A stretch of DNA of 64,000 nucleotides from Tieghemostelium lacteum (Eukaryota > Evosea > Eumycetozoa > Dictyosteliales > Raperosteliaceae): the NCBI GenBank assembly GCA_001606155.1, contig LODT01000006.1:310001-374000 (forward strand), in the 5' to 3' direction. Below, piece after piece: positions 31,727 to 43,533 of the stretch; position 1 is the stretch's first letter; each line of letters opens with the position of its first letter. The notes under the pieces were generated by a model. It searched no databases. It was not told the origin of the DNA and saw only the letters and a list, made by a program, of their open reading frames with translations. The position numbers were made by a program, and so were the translations under genes.

Positions 31727-33600
31727 ATGGATCAATTTCAAGCAGTATTTAATAATAAATTTATAAGATTAAAGATTTTAAATAGAATTACAAGGATAAT
31801 AGATTTATTAAGGCTAATGTTTACCTCATCACGAATGATGACATTGATAAAATCAACACTTCCAACCATGATAATCACAATGAATTTAAATAAAATTATG
31901 AGAAAGAATATGGTAGAAATAATCAAATATTTCTCTGTTGTACATAAACTAGTATTATACAGCCCCAATGTAGAATGTATATTACAATTAAAGAGTATTG
32001 ATATATTAGAACTACAATATTTTAGTTGTCCAAAAGATGATGAAGATTCTGTGCTACAACATTTATCAACTGTTGTAAATGATGAACTAATACTCAACAA
32101 CTATCAAATAACAACCATTAATAATAATAATATAGAATCATTAAAAAGAATCTATCAACGGATAAAGAGATTGCATTTAGATCGACTATCTTCACAGTTT
32201 ATGAAATTCGATAACTATGATCATATCACTTCATTGAAAACTAAATGTATCACTAATTCATCAAGTTACTACTTCCAAAGGTTTACAATATACAAAAGCA
32301 GAACTCCAATAGAAACCAAACCTGTAACATTACCAATACACATTCCTCAATTTCTCTCACAAAAACACTTTTCATCACTTCAAGAGTTGTGTTTAAACAG
32401 TATATCTATTGATGATGAAATTCTATTGAATCTCTCCAAATCATCAAAACTACAAATATTATCTCTAAAAAACAGTGATAGAGTGACAGATGTTGGATTA
32501 ATAGCACTATGTCATCAACTTTCAAAATTGGTTGTTTATAAACTCTCAGAGATTACTGACCGATCACTCTCACATTGCTTTATGTTACGAGATTTATTCA
32601 TTTCAAAATGTCCCAAAGTACGAGGTGACTGTTTTCAAATTCTTTGTAACACATTGGAGAGTATTGATCTTGGAAGTTCATTGAAATATATTCAACCAAA
32701 TAAATATTTTGACTCTTATCAATGTTTTTCCAAGATCCCAAAAGTTAAAGTGTCAATGGAAAACTATGATCTTGAAAATGATTGGGATCCCGTGAACCCC
32801 TACTCACATTTACCATTGCTAACACATATTGATGAGGTTCATAGTAGCAGTGATCTGTCAGATGAGATACTATCACAATTCACAAGAATTCAGAGTCTAG
32901 GATTCGGTACCCGTGGATATCATACTGCTTATACTGACCAAGGTATTAAACAAATGATTGAAAACAGAGATCCCAATGCTGGTGTGATTGAAATTTTCAT
33001 TTTGGATAGTAATCTAATAACTGATCTCTCATTGCAATATCTAAGCCAAGTACCAATTCAGAGACTTGAAATACATTGTAAAATTACTGCTCAAGGAATG
33101 AAATATTTAAATGGAATTGATGAAATTGAATTGGATCTAGAAGTGACAGATGAACATCTAAAGAATATTCCTAATGTTAAATCACTCGAATTTTGGAGTA
33201 AAAAGGATGGTGTCACTGCAACAGGTATTTCATATCTATCTAACCTTAGATTTATTAGAATTTCATACCCCAACTTTCCATTAAATGCATTTCAACATCT
33301 TTCAACTATTGATACACTATTTGTCGATGAGTGGGAAGATCCAATTCCATTTCATGTCACTCAACTTCTAAAAGGATTAGTAGAAGTCTTTGAAAACGGT
33401 GATTGTAATTTTTTGCAACCTGAAGATGATAAAGAAGATTCAGAAAATAAATTATTTCTCTTAAGAAACGGTGTTTCTTGTGAAACTTATTAATATTAAA
33501 AATAAACCGGCCCTCATTGTAGAATGGTCGAATGGGTGTTTAATAATTAAAATATTTGACAAGAGAAAGAAAATGTATATAAATAATTATAATTTTCATT
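31705..33600 (+). repeat. Tandem duplication unit, copy 1
   Basis: The segment from about 20 bp before the LRR start to about 100 bp past its stop is closely repeated at about 34351-36275. Shared 3' flank includes TCATTGTAGAATGGTCGAAT (33517) and AATATTTGACAAGAGAAAGA (33551). The copies are collinear, with small indels. Confidence 0.85.
31727..33493 (+). CDS. Leucine-rich-repeat protein, copy 1 of a tandem pair
   Basis: A single exon of 588 residues. From about residue 210 there are regular LRRs of the F-box/LRR (cysteine-containing) style: LQELCLNSISIDDEILLNLS, LQILSLKNSDRVTDVGLIAL, LVVYKLSEITDRSLSH and LRDLFISKCPKVRGDCF, with more towards the C-terminus (LDSNLITDLSLQYLSQ, LRFIRISYPNFPLNAF). 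The N-terminal ~100 residues are Met/Ile/Leu-rich helical and could be a degenerate F-box, but no F-box consensus is visible. There is no signal peptide. FBXL-type proteins are substrate receptors of SCF ubiquitin ligases; that role is only a possibility here. Copy 2 lies 0.9 kb downstream. Confidence 0.75.
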   Translation: MDQFQAVFNNKFIRLKILNRITRIIDLLRLMFTSSRMMTLIKSTLPTMIITMNLNKIMRKNMVEIIKYFSVVHKLVLYSPNVECILQLKSIDILELQYFSCPKDDEDSVLQHLSTVVNDELILNNYQITTINNNNIESLKRIYQRIKRLHLDRLSSQFMKFDNYDHITSLKTKCITNSSSYYFQRFTIYKSRTPIETKPVTLPIHIPQFLSQKHFSSLQELCLNSISIDDEILLNLSKSSKLQILSLKNSDRVTDVGLIALCHQLSKLVVYKLSEITDRSLSHCFMLRDLFISKCPKVRGDCFQILCNTLESIDLGSSLKYIQPNKYFDSYQCFSKIPKVKVSMENYDLENDWDPVNPYSHLPLLTHIDEVHSSSDLSDEILSQFTRIQSLGFGTRGYHTAYTDQGIKQMIENRDPNAGVIEIFILDSNLITDLSLQYLSQVPIQRLEIHCKITAQGMKYLNGIDEIELDLEVTDEHLKNIPNVKSLEFWSKKDGVTATGISYLSNLRFIRISYPNFPLNAFQHLSTIDTLFVDEWEDPIPFHVTQLLKGLVEVFENGDCNFLQPEDDKEDSENKLFLLRNGVSCETY

Positions 33601-34063
33601 TTCACAGCTGTACCACCCAGTGGAATTAATTACACAACCATATTTATCAGGTTGAAGATGTCCCATTTTTTCAATAATACTACCATTCTCAGAGTCAAGG
33701 AACTGATAATCTATAGTTTTTACAATCAATGATTGAACACCAGAAAAAAAGTATATTGGTTTTCACAGAGAAAAAGTTTGTTTCAATAAAAAATACATCA
33801 TTCACCTTCAATCTAAAGTTTTCATTTTGATTATTGGTAATCATTGAAATGTTTGTGTTTATAAAAGTCACTTTTGAGCCAGTGAATTGAACATATTTAT
33901 CTGATCCCATATCAAACTGATTTTCAATTGTCATTGTTTCATTGGAGAATATATAAATATTATTTTCACAACTATCTGCAATATAGTTTGATATATTACA
34001 TGTTGAACTTATTAATTCAATGCAATAAAATAGTGTAAATAAAAGTATAAAATATTTAAACAT
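33547..34063 (-). pseudogene. Fragment of a secreted protein gene with intact signal peptide
   Basis: A minus-strand ATG at 34063 opens a classic signal peptide (MFKYFILLFTLFYCIELISS) followed by a Cys/Asn-rich ectodomain start (TCNISNYIADSCENNIYIFS..) with several N-x-S/T sequons. After about 120 residues the frame stops, and a second frame overlapping at 33729-33695 continues with GHLQPDKYGCVINSTGWYSC. I could not find an intron in the right phase joining them, so this looks like a truncated, frame-broken gene, or a gene whose first exon is real but whose splice site I missed. It sits between the LRR copies, antisense to them. The start of the large dictyostelid surface-protein families looks similar, but the family is not certain. 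Confidence 0.45.
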
Positions 34064-34350
34064 TTGATTGAGTTATTATACTAAATCTTACTAGAATATA
34101 TTTTAATAAAAAAAAGAATAATAATTGATCAAACATAATTCAGATAATAATTTCAATGTCTTGTCATTTTTTATCAAATCAAAACCACATTTATAAAATC
34201 TTTAGATTTTTGAATTAATATTTTTATTTTGGCTTTGGTCGACCAATAGAAATTTGTATATTTTCACAAATTACCATTTGAAAAAGGACAATAGAAAACT
34301 GATTTTTAATTTTTTTAATGAATTATTAAAAATCATGGTCATTAAAAAAT

Positions 34351-36275
34351 ACACTTTAATTTACCAAATAGTAATGGATCAATTTCAAGCAGTATTTAAT
34401 AATAAATTTATAAGATTAAAGATTTTAAATAGTATTACAAGGATAATAGATTTATTAAGGCTAATGTTTACCTCATCACGAATGATGACATTGATAAAAT
34501 CAACACTTCCAACCATGATAATCACAATGAATTTAAATAAAATTATGAGAAAGAATATGGTAGAAATAATCAAATATTTCTCTGTTGTACATAAACTAGT
34601 ATTATACAGCCCCAATGTAGAATGTATATTACAATTAAAGAGTATTGATATATTAGAACTACAAGAATTTAGTTGTCCAAAAGAACATGAAGAATCTGTA
34701 CTACAACATTTATCAACTGTTGTAAATGATGAACTAATACTCAACAACTATCAAATAACAACCATTAATAATAATATAGAATCATTAAAAGGAATCTATC
34801 AACGGATAAAGAGATTGCATTTAGATCGACTATCTTCACAGTTTATGAAATTCGATAACTATGATCATATCACTTCATTGAAAACAACATGTACCACTAT
34901 AAGAAGATACGTTGAGATAGAAGAAGGAGGTCCTTCACGTTACTTAAAAAACACCTTAAAAAGCAAAACTCCAATAGAAACCATTCCTATAACATTACCA
35001 ACACACATTCCTCAATTTCTCTCTCAAAAACACTTTTCATCACTTCAAGAGTTGTGTTTAAACAGTAAATCTATTAATGATGAAATTCTATTGAATCTCT
35101 CCAAATCATCAAAACTAAAAATATTATCTCTAAAAAACAGTGATAAAGTGACAGATATTGGATTAATAGCACTATGTCATCATCTTTCAAAATTGGTTGT
35201 CTATAATCTCTCAGAGATTACTGACCGATCACTCTCACATTGCTTTATGTTACGAGATTTGTTCATTTCTGAATGCCCCAAAGTACGAGGTGATTGTTTT
35301 CAAATTCTTTGTAACACATTGGAGAGTATTGATCTTGGAAAATCATTGAAATATATTCAACCAAATAAATATTATGACTCTTATCAATGTTTTTCCAAGA
35401 TCCGAAAAGTTAGTGTGTCAATGGAAAACTATGATGATCTTGAAAATGATTGGGATCCCATGAACCTCTACTCACATTTACCATTGCTAACACATATTGA
35501 TAGGGTTGCAAGTAGCCGTGATCTATCAGATGAGATACTATCACAATTGACAAGAATTCAGAGACTGGAATTCGATAGCTTTGGAATTAATACTAGGTAT
35601 ACTGACCAAGGTATTAAACAAATGATTGATAACAGAGATCCCAATGCTGGTGTGATTGAACTTTCATTTTGGACAGTAATCTAATAACTGATCTCTCATT
35701 GCAATATCTAAGCCAAGTACAAATTCAGAGACTTGAAATCTTAGATTGTAAAATTACTGCTCAAGGAATGAAATATTTAAATGGAATTGATGAAATTGAA
35801 TTACGTCTAAACACAACAGATGAACATCTAAAGAATATTCCCAATGTCAAAGCACTCGAACTTGGGAGCTGTAAGGATAGTTTCACAGCAACAGGTATTT
35901 CATATCTATCTAACCTTAGATTTATTAGAATTTCAAACCCCAACTTTCCATTAAATGCATTTCAACATCTTTCAACTATTGATACACTATTTGTCGATAC
36001 TCGGGAAAATCCAATTCCATTTCATATCACTCAACTTCTCAAAGGATTGGTAGAAGTCGTTGAAAACGATTGTAATTTTTTGCAATCTGAAGATGATGAA
36101 GAAGATTCAGAAAATAAATTATTTCTCTTAAGAAACGGTGTTACTTGGACATATGCTTTTTAATATTAAAAATACATGGCTCTCATTGTAGAATGGTCGA
36201 ATGGTTCAATAACTGTGTTTAATAATTAAAATATTTGACAAGAGAAAGATAATGTATATAATAGTTATAATTACA
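34351..36275 (+). repeat. Tandem duplication unit, copy 2
   Basis: Counterpart of 31705-33600. It begins with CTTTAATTTACCAAATAGTA and keeps the same 3' flank (TCATTGTAGAATGGTCGAAT near 36182, AATATTTGACAAGAGAAAGA near 36230) before similarity fades. Confidence 0.85.
34374..36163 (+). pseudogene. Leucine-rich-repeat gene, copy 2, with one frame break
   Basis: A close paralog of the LRR gene at 31727, sharing the start MDQFQAVFNNKFIRLKIL and nearly all repeats. Reading runs from 34374 to a stop at 35682-35684. The downstream part (to 36163) continues in another frame with DLSLQYLSQVQIQRLEIL and ends with a different tail. Aligned to copy 1 (GAA ATT TTC ATT TTG GAT AGT), copy 2 has lost one base near 35661-35665, giving early termination at about 436 residues. 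The rest shows no decay, so the break is recent or is a sequencing error. A truncated LRR protein could still be made. Divergence from copy 1 is concentrated at 34880-34970 and in scattered substitutions within repeats. Confidence 0.75.
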
Positions 36276-36350
36276 ATCACCATATATTCTAAGATGACCA
36301 GTATAAGGTGCTGAAGGAACTCTCAACAATGGACCCCATTATAATGTTAT
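36220..36350 (-). pseudogene. Short relic antisense to the 3' flank of LRR copy 2
   Basis: On the minus strand this stretch reads PLLRVPSAPYTGHLRIYGDC, then NYNYYIHYLSLVKYF and a stop. The order GHL..YG..C..NYNY..YI resembles the end of the secreted-protein fragment found after LRR copy 1 (GHLQPDKYGC..NYNYLY). This suggests that the ancestral duplicated block included part of that neighbouring gene. It is too short for a confident call. Confidence 0.3.
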
Positions 36351-36491
36351 AAAAATAAATAAATATATTATAAATAGGAAATATTTATATTAAAATATTA
36401 TAATTATTTTTGGTATTAACTATAAAATAAATTTAATTATTTTATTAATTTGTGTATATAAATGGTGTGATAATTTTTTTTGTATAGTATA

Positions 36492-39400
36492 TTATTCATT
36501 TGATTTCTCTTTGATTTGTGCCAATCTTTGTCGCAGAGAGGCAACAGTTGTATGCAAATCATTAGAAGAACCATTCAAATTGGTAGGTTGTGTTTGTGAT
36601 GGTGTTGAAAAATTAGTTGATTGGTTGATATCTTTAAGTCTATTCAGCGATTGTAAGGTTTGGTTTTGAACATTTTGTGTTAGATTAGCACCATTGTTAA
36701 TGTTGTTTGATAGTTGAGATTGTGGTTGATTGGATTGGTAGAATGCATTTTGAATTTTAGTTAGATTCTCATTGTATTTCTTGAATTCATCTTCGGTTTT
36801 CTCTTTTTGATTCTCTAATGATTCCTTTACTTTAGCTAGATTTCTATTAATGTAGGCTTGGAAGGAAACAGTAGTAAGATTCAGTTGAGGAGTGATATCA
36901 ATCTCTGGAAATTCTTTTAGGAAGTAATATAGATCGTGTATACCGTCCATTGTCTGTTGAGTATTGCCAATCTTTTTAAATATCTCTTTTAATGTTTCCT
37001 TTTTCTCTTCATCTGTTTTTACTGTGTTTTTGTAGTTTCTAGGTTCGGTATTGGCCTTCAGTTGTGAGAATTTACTGGTAGCACTGCTGGATGTCGATGA
37101 TAAGGATGTAGATGACCCAGAACTGGATTTACTTGACCCTACAGTAGTGGACAGTGAAACTCCCGTCAGATCTTGACTGGATCTATTAGTGGTAAATGAA
37201 GACAGACCACCAACAACATTATCCAATTTGGAATCAAGTTTGATATCCAAAGGTGGAGGTATCACACCAATAGATTCCTCAAACTGTTGCTTACCTAACA
37301 GTTCTTGTAGGAGATTTACCAAAGGTGTAAAATTACTGTGTTTATGATTATTAATGAGATCTTTAACAAATTGGAATACTTGATTACCTTTAATGTTAAC
37401 AAGTTCAGTAGTGAGTGTTTTGGTAGCTCTTTTTGATGTTTCATCTAGATTTGGAGAGGACAGGAACTTGTTAATCTCAGTTAGAATCACTGGAATATCG
37501 AGTTCATCTAGTGAAAGTGACTGTTGTTGAGGTGTAGGTTTGAGTAATTTGGTTGCTCTGAGTAGACATCTCAACAAAAGATCATTGTATTTCTCAGGAG
37601 ATCCTTTGGTTTTAGTAAGAGTTACCATCTGTAAAAGTGATGAAAACAAAGTGGTGGCATGTGAATTCTGTAAGACTCTAAGTAAAACTTGATTGAATGC
37701 TTTAGTCAACCATTCAGAGTCAGTAGACTGTTCAGTTGGTGGTATTACCAGTAATTTAATGGATTCAGTGAGCACAATCTGCAGTGATTTGGTAGATGAT
37801 TGTTTGGCAATCAAAGTATTCGAATAGATTGTAATGATGGCATGTATCAGATATTTACACAATCTAAATAGTGCTGCATTTTGGAATACATTACTATAGA
37901 TATCAGAGAGAATCTTGGTAATTGCTGTCAGATAGACTTCCATCTGTGGAATAAATCGTTCGACAATAACCTTGTTGGGTTGTCCTATAAATGTTGAAAA
38001 TTGTTTCAATGATTCTACAATAAACTCTAAATCTTTACCTTGACTGTACCCTTTAAGAATATCCAAATATCCGTTTAATTGATTGGTAATTTCATCTCCA
38101 CCTCCACTACTAGATTGACTAGCTTGTTGTGGTTTCTTTTGGACTGATGTTGGATGTGGAGGTGATGAATTACCGCTTCCACCAGCGCTACTTGAAGATG
38201 ATACACCGCTACTAATCAATGACTTATCTTGAGGTGACAATTGAGTAGGTAGGAATTTCCATAGTTCTTCTCGAATGTGAGAATATAGTTTCTGGAGACA
38301 TAATATACAAGAGGGTTTGAGATTGGGTTCAGAGAGATTCTGACAAATGAGTGTGCCAACAAATTTAAGGTTATTTTGACCACCGATAACAGAGACACCA
38401 GAACGATCGATGAGACCAGCCATCTCATTGAAACATTCTAAACGAGTTCTCCAATTTTGTGATTTGCAATTTTCAATCATGTATTTGAACATGAAGTTTG
38501 GAGGACACAATTCCTCGAGTTGTTTTACAACTTGTTTAATGAGTGCTTTAACAGATTCATTGTTATTTGACATCTTTTCAGTGAGAATTGGTACTAGACA
38601 ACTTGCGTCATAGTCAGTGAGGGTGTATTCCAATGATATTAATTTTGCCAAAAGAGAATCGAGAATCTTTAGAATTCTCTTTTGACTTGCTAAACCCATA
38701 TCAAAGAGTTTAAATGTAATCCATCTAAATACAATATCCAGTACCTGTATTAATGATTCTGTATCTTGTTCGATAACTTGTAAGAAGACCTCTTGCATTT
38801 GTTGTGATTGTGATGGGTTGGAAGCAAACATTAAATTGGCAAAATCTTCACTGAATGCCTCTAGAATCTGTCCTTGGAGAAGTTCTTCTACTTCTTCAGT
38901 AACTTCATCAAATGTCCATGATTTACCAGCACTTTCTTTTTGTCTATTTGCTTTTCCATTTGGATTTGATATTACAATCTCACTGGATGATGATGTTGTT
39001 GTTGGTGACTGTACATTAGATTTTGTCTTTATAGGTATTGAATTTGTCGAGTTTGTTGTAGTTGTAGTTGTATTGGGTTTATTTGGAGATGATGTAGAAG
39101 GTGTAGTTGCACCAGTTTTCTTTGCTGCTGAGGGTGGTGGTTGAGCAGTCTTATTCTTGTAATGTTTTTCAATGATGGTAGTAACTGTATTGAGATTTGT
39201 TTGTTTTACCTCTCTAAACTCTTTCTTGAAATCATTTATACTGACATAGTGAATGACAAGACTGAGTAACTGTTCAGACATGGAACGAATCTCAGAGGTC
39301 TTGTCAGTGAGAGTCATGCAAATTGGTTTGCAAAGTGTGATCATATCAGCAGGAACAACTGTTTTAACATTCCAATTGGTAGTTGCAAAGAATAGGGCTT

Positions 39401-42400
39401 CTTTCTTTGCAGTTGCACTGTCAAGTAACATAGGTCCACCAATAACACCTACAAAAACATCGAATCCTAAATCAGTGAGAAGTTGAGTCATGGTAGATAC
39501 AACAGCATCTCTAACTACTTTCTTTGAGTCGCTGAGTAATGCCAATACACCAGGTAATAGAATCTTTGCATTCTTATCAAAGGCAGTACCGATACTCTGT
39601 GACAATAGTGAAATGATATTCAGTGTAGTTGTTAAAACCTTTTGATTACTATCACCTAATCTATTCTTGAGTGCAGTTACCAAAGACCCAAGTTTAGGTT
39701 GAAGTCTCTTATTGGCATCCAAAATCAATCTTTCAATCTCATCCAAAGCATCTGAACGTGTCTTCCAATTATTATCCGATAGCTGATCCAAAGTAGTTGA
39801 CGATATCTTTGCAGAGATATCAGTTCTTGGAAGCTCACCCATAGCCTTAGCCTGAGAGGACCCTGCAGCTGGGGCTCCTTTATATGTTCTACTAGGAGGA
39901 GAAGGCTTCTGATCACGTACTTTTGCAAATTCTTTTTCAATACTATCTAACAAGGCTTTTTTGACATCAGATAGGAAGTCGCTAATACCAGGTCCCACTG
40001 CGATTCTGATGGTACATAAAAGTTTAATAACAGCAGTTTTGATGGTAGGTTGAGTGGATTCCAAACAGACTTTAGCAAAGTCAATTAGAGGTTTCATTTG
40101 TGCACAGTTGCATCCAAATTCCTCAAGTGCTTGGCTAGTCCATTGAAGTGCATCGGCAGTGACTTTAGGGTTCTTATGTGACTGTGCAAATGGGTAGAGC
40201 ACAGAGAGTACATGTTGAGGTGTAACAACTTCTGCAGTCTGGAATAGACACTCAGATGCAGAGTCTTTAAGCTTAACATCAGAGAGTTTCTCAATGACAG
40301 CTGTAAGATAATGGTTACTAGTCTGTTTAGAAAATGAACTATCATTTTTGGAAAGATATGAAATGACATCTAGAATACCTGAGAACACTTGAAAATTGGA
40401 TTCTTTCCAACCTGGTTTCTCTTGTAGATAGAGAATAATAAATTCAGCCATTTGGTTCAAACTGTCACCTGTTAGACCTTTAATAGTCTCCTGAATATCC
40501 TCAATAGATTGTAATCTCTCTTTCCAAGCTGAGCTTGCTAACCCACTCAACTGTTCCTCTGGTATTATAGATTGAACCTTCTCAACAATCTCACTACTAG
40601 AATGAGATTCTGGAGGAGGAATAGATTTACTAGTTGCTGCTGGTTTTGAGCTGGTTGTTGTTGTTGTAGTAGTAGTAGTAGTAGTAGTTTTTCCTGATGA
40701 AGCTGCTGGTTTTTTTGATGAACCTGCAGAAGGTTTTGCAGATTTTGTACTAGGACCTCCAAGATCCAAATCAGAGACATCTACAGCTTGTAATTGAACA
40801 GTTGGTGCTGTAGCAACAGGTGTCATAACAGCTGGCATTGAATCCTTTACCTTTTTAGCTTTGATAGGGTCGAGTTGAGAGAGATATGGGTTCATACCAC
40901 GGTCACCAATGATACCACCCAAGGCGCCAAAAGCTTTCGAACAAGCATCTCTAACAGGTTCACTAGTATCCGATATATTATCCATACAAATCTTTGCTAT
41001 AGCTTTAGACTGTTTCTGAATATCTTGTGGTTTTTTTGTGTTTTTTATAGTACGTTCAATGAAATTGAAAACCTCTTGTTTAACCTGAGCCAACTTGGAA
41101 GCAGCCATCAGAGCAGAGACATCCTCCATAACATCATTCACAGATAGACATTTAGTCAATAAACTGTCTAAAGCAGTGTGTAGAGCCTGAATAATAGATT
41201 GTTTCTTCTCTTTGAATCTCTCTAGAATTGGTGTTACAAATTGTTTAGATTGTCCAGTAAACTGTCCTCGCAAACCTTCAGCCAACAAACCTACAGCTAT
41301 AACAGCTTTGGTCATAATATTTACATTGTTGTCGGCAATCAATTTCTTGAGAGCATTAGAAAGTGGACCAAAATCACCACTGTCAATTTTTGGTGATTTT
41401 TCTAGAATCTTGACCAACTCATCAATCTGAGCCTGTCTTTCTTGCCATTTTGCAGCCTTTACACCTGTATAGAACTCTTCGGTGATCTTTGATAATACAT
41501 TTACAGATGGCATCATAGAGAAGGTATCTATTTCCTCTACAACCTCTTGTTTCTGACTACTACCTGCGCCTCCTGCTCCAGACCCACCTTTTGCAGCCTG
41601 TGCCAATTGTTTAGCAGCCTCAGATCTAGTTAATTTCAAAGGTACTGCAGGCTCCTTAGGTAACTTTTCAAATTGCTCTACTAATGCCTTTAATTGTATA
41701 GGTGTTAATCCATCTTGAATCATAGTTTCCAATGGCTTACCAATCCATCTATAAATTTCAATCAAAATGTTTGAAGCCTCATCTCTAATATTCTTATCCC
41801 TGTGTTCAAACCACGGTTTAAAATCTTTAATTATAGGTTTTACTGAAAATACTTTTGGTCCAAATGTTCTATAGTTCCCAATATAGTGTTAATATAAATA
41901 AGAATATCCTCTGAGAGTTCAAAATGTTATAATCAAAAGTTTAATACAAACTTTAAACATTCTTTTATGCCTGTTAGTGAGTATAATAAGAGTTTTGGTG
42001 ATGTACTCGTTGCACCTTTCATTAGTGATTCAATTACAGGTTCAGCACAATCAGCCTCAATGGTTGCAATGAGAGCTTCTATAGTCTTGTCTTTAACTTT
42101 AGGTCTGGAAGAAGGAAAGCATTTCTCTACCAAAACTGAAACAAATGAACTTGCAAATTTATTGACCACATCGCATCTCTCTATAAACGATAATAGAGCC
42201 TCTAGACCTTTTTCCTGTGCCATTGGATTGGCATCTGCCAGGTATACTTTAAACTTTGGACCGTATTCATTGAATAGTGATCCAGCTCCATCTTCTGACA
42301 ATTTAAATTTACTTGCCAGTTCTTCATATCCGCTGACTCTCCATTTCCACTTGGAATGTGATAATCTGTCTTCTAATGGTCCTGATGGTTTTTCTTCATC

Positions 42401-42406
42401 ACCCAT
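36492..42406 (-). CDS. mtaA: XMAP215/ch-TOG microtubule polymerase (CP224)
   Basis: Exons 41952-42406 and 36492-41868 (83-bp intron with donor GTTTGT) encode 1943 residues, near D. discoideum CP224 (about 2010). The N-terminus GPLEDRLSHSKWKWRVSGYE is the XMAP215 TOG1 signature. Further TOG domains begin with the conserved Trp helix at about residues 292 (AAKWQERQAQIDELVKIL), 598 (SAWKERLQSIEDIQ), 852 (NNWKTRSDALDEIERLI) and 1292 (QNWRTRLECFNEMAGLI), so five TOGs. Ser/Thr/Lys/Pro linkers separate them. The C-terminal ~300 residues are helical with a Gln/Asn/Ser tail. The family binds tubulin dimers and speeds plus-end growth at centrosomes, spindle and cortex. Splicing into AAA (ECLK|TFGPKVF) is supported by the conserved FGPKVFSVKPI. 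Confidence 0.95.
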
Positions 42407-42890
42407 TTTTAAACAAATCTATGGATATATATCTACACTCTAATTTATAAATACCAAATAAAAAAAAAAGAATTGAGGAAAAAAGTTTTAGAAAAAAATA
42501 CATTTTGAAAATTTGGAGGGAAAACTATTGATCAAGCATCAAATATCAATGTTTCGTTTTTATCTATAAATACTACAAATTTGGAAATTATTATTATAGT
42601 TTAAGTAAAGTTTCATCAGTGTACACTTTTTTTTTATTTAGTCTTTTTTTGTTATACAAATTTCTTTTTTTGATGTCAAGAAATGTTGTAATATATAATG
42701 GAATTAAAAAGTTGAGTTTATCGTTTGTTACTATTATGTTTTTGAGTTGAGTTAGTTGAGTGGTGATGGTGCTATAATGAATTTGATTTGAGAATCAACT
42801 TATTAAAGATGATAATGGTTGATAAGGAGGGGTGTGTGATGTTTAAATAGTAATATTATTATATAGATTATAGCTATAGATTTATCTTGT
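42407..42890. other. Spacer between ATP synthase delta and mtaA
   Basis: About 480 bp of A/T-rich DNA with oligo-T runs, presumably the mtaA promoter at the right-hand start. A GGAGGGGTGTGTGATG stretch (~42827) is GT-rich like the boxes elsewhere in the window but lies at the 3' end of the delta-subunit gene. No gene seen. Confidence 0.45.
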
Positions 42891-43415
42891 TTATAAAGTA
42901 ACACCTAAAGCATATGCCATTTGTTGATAAGTTTCCAAACCAATTTGAGCAACAGCTTTTGGTTGTGGATCGGTAGTTTCATTATATAGTTGAGTGTATT
43001 TAGCTAAACCATTTTTGACTTCAGTTGCATCCAATTGGTCAACTGGGAAGGCTTCAACGGCATTGATGTAACATGATGAATCTGGATTGATGAAAGCAAA
43101 TCCACCAGAGATAAAGTATTTCTCAGCATCGCCATTTTGGTGATTGATTTGAATTACACCTGGTTTCAATTCACTGATTTTAGCAATGTGGTTTTTGGCA
43201 ACACCAAATACTCCCTTTGCACCTGGTAGAGTGATGAGTTGTACTTTTTTGTCCTTGTAGATGGTTTGGTGTGGAACCATAAAGGAAAAAGTTAAGAGAT
43301 CGTCAGCATTTACTGCATTGTTTTCACTTGCATAAAATCTCTTTCCAATCAATTGTTGTGAGTTACTGTTGTTAACTCTTAATGATTTAGTTAATAAATT
43401 TCTTAATGCAAACAT
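42891..43415 (-). CDS. atp5f1d: Mitochondrial ATP synthase F1 delta subunit
   Basis: A single exon of 174 residues. The first ~30 residues form a basic, Ser/Asn-rich mitochondrial presequence (MFALRNLLTKSLRV..KRFYAS). The remainder is the bacterial-epsilon/mitochondrial-delta fold: DLLTFSFMVPHQTIYKDKKV, ITLPGAKGVFGVAKNH, ISELKPGVIQI and EKYFISGGFAFI, followed by two C-terminal helices. The subunit belongs to the central rotor stalk with gamma and links F1 to the c-ring. A second gene of the complex is not nearby. The start ATG lies just after an A/T-rich leader with long A runs (43440-43500). Confidence 0.93.
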   Translation of the reverse strand: MFALRNLLTKSLRVNNSNSQQLIGKRFYASENNAVNADDLLTFSFMVPHQTIYKDKKVQLITLPGAKGVFGVAKNHIAKISELKPGVIQINHQNGDAEKYFISGGFAFINPDSSCYINAVEAFPVDQLDATEVKNGLAKYTQLYNETTDPQPKAVAQIGLETYQQMAYALGVTL

Positions 43416-43533
43416 ATCTGTAACCTTTTTTCTTTAATTTGATCTGTCTATGAAAAAAAAAGAAAAAAAAAAATCATAAAAAAAAAAAATTAAAAAAAAA
43501 TATTTTACGAATTTCACAACACAGTACCTTTAT

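Noticed and set aside
34254-34373. Upstream extension of LRR copy 2 by 40 codons
   Set aside because: Copy 1 starts at the equivalent ATG and the extension is not shared with it; the extra codons are A/T-rich leader.
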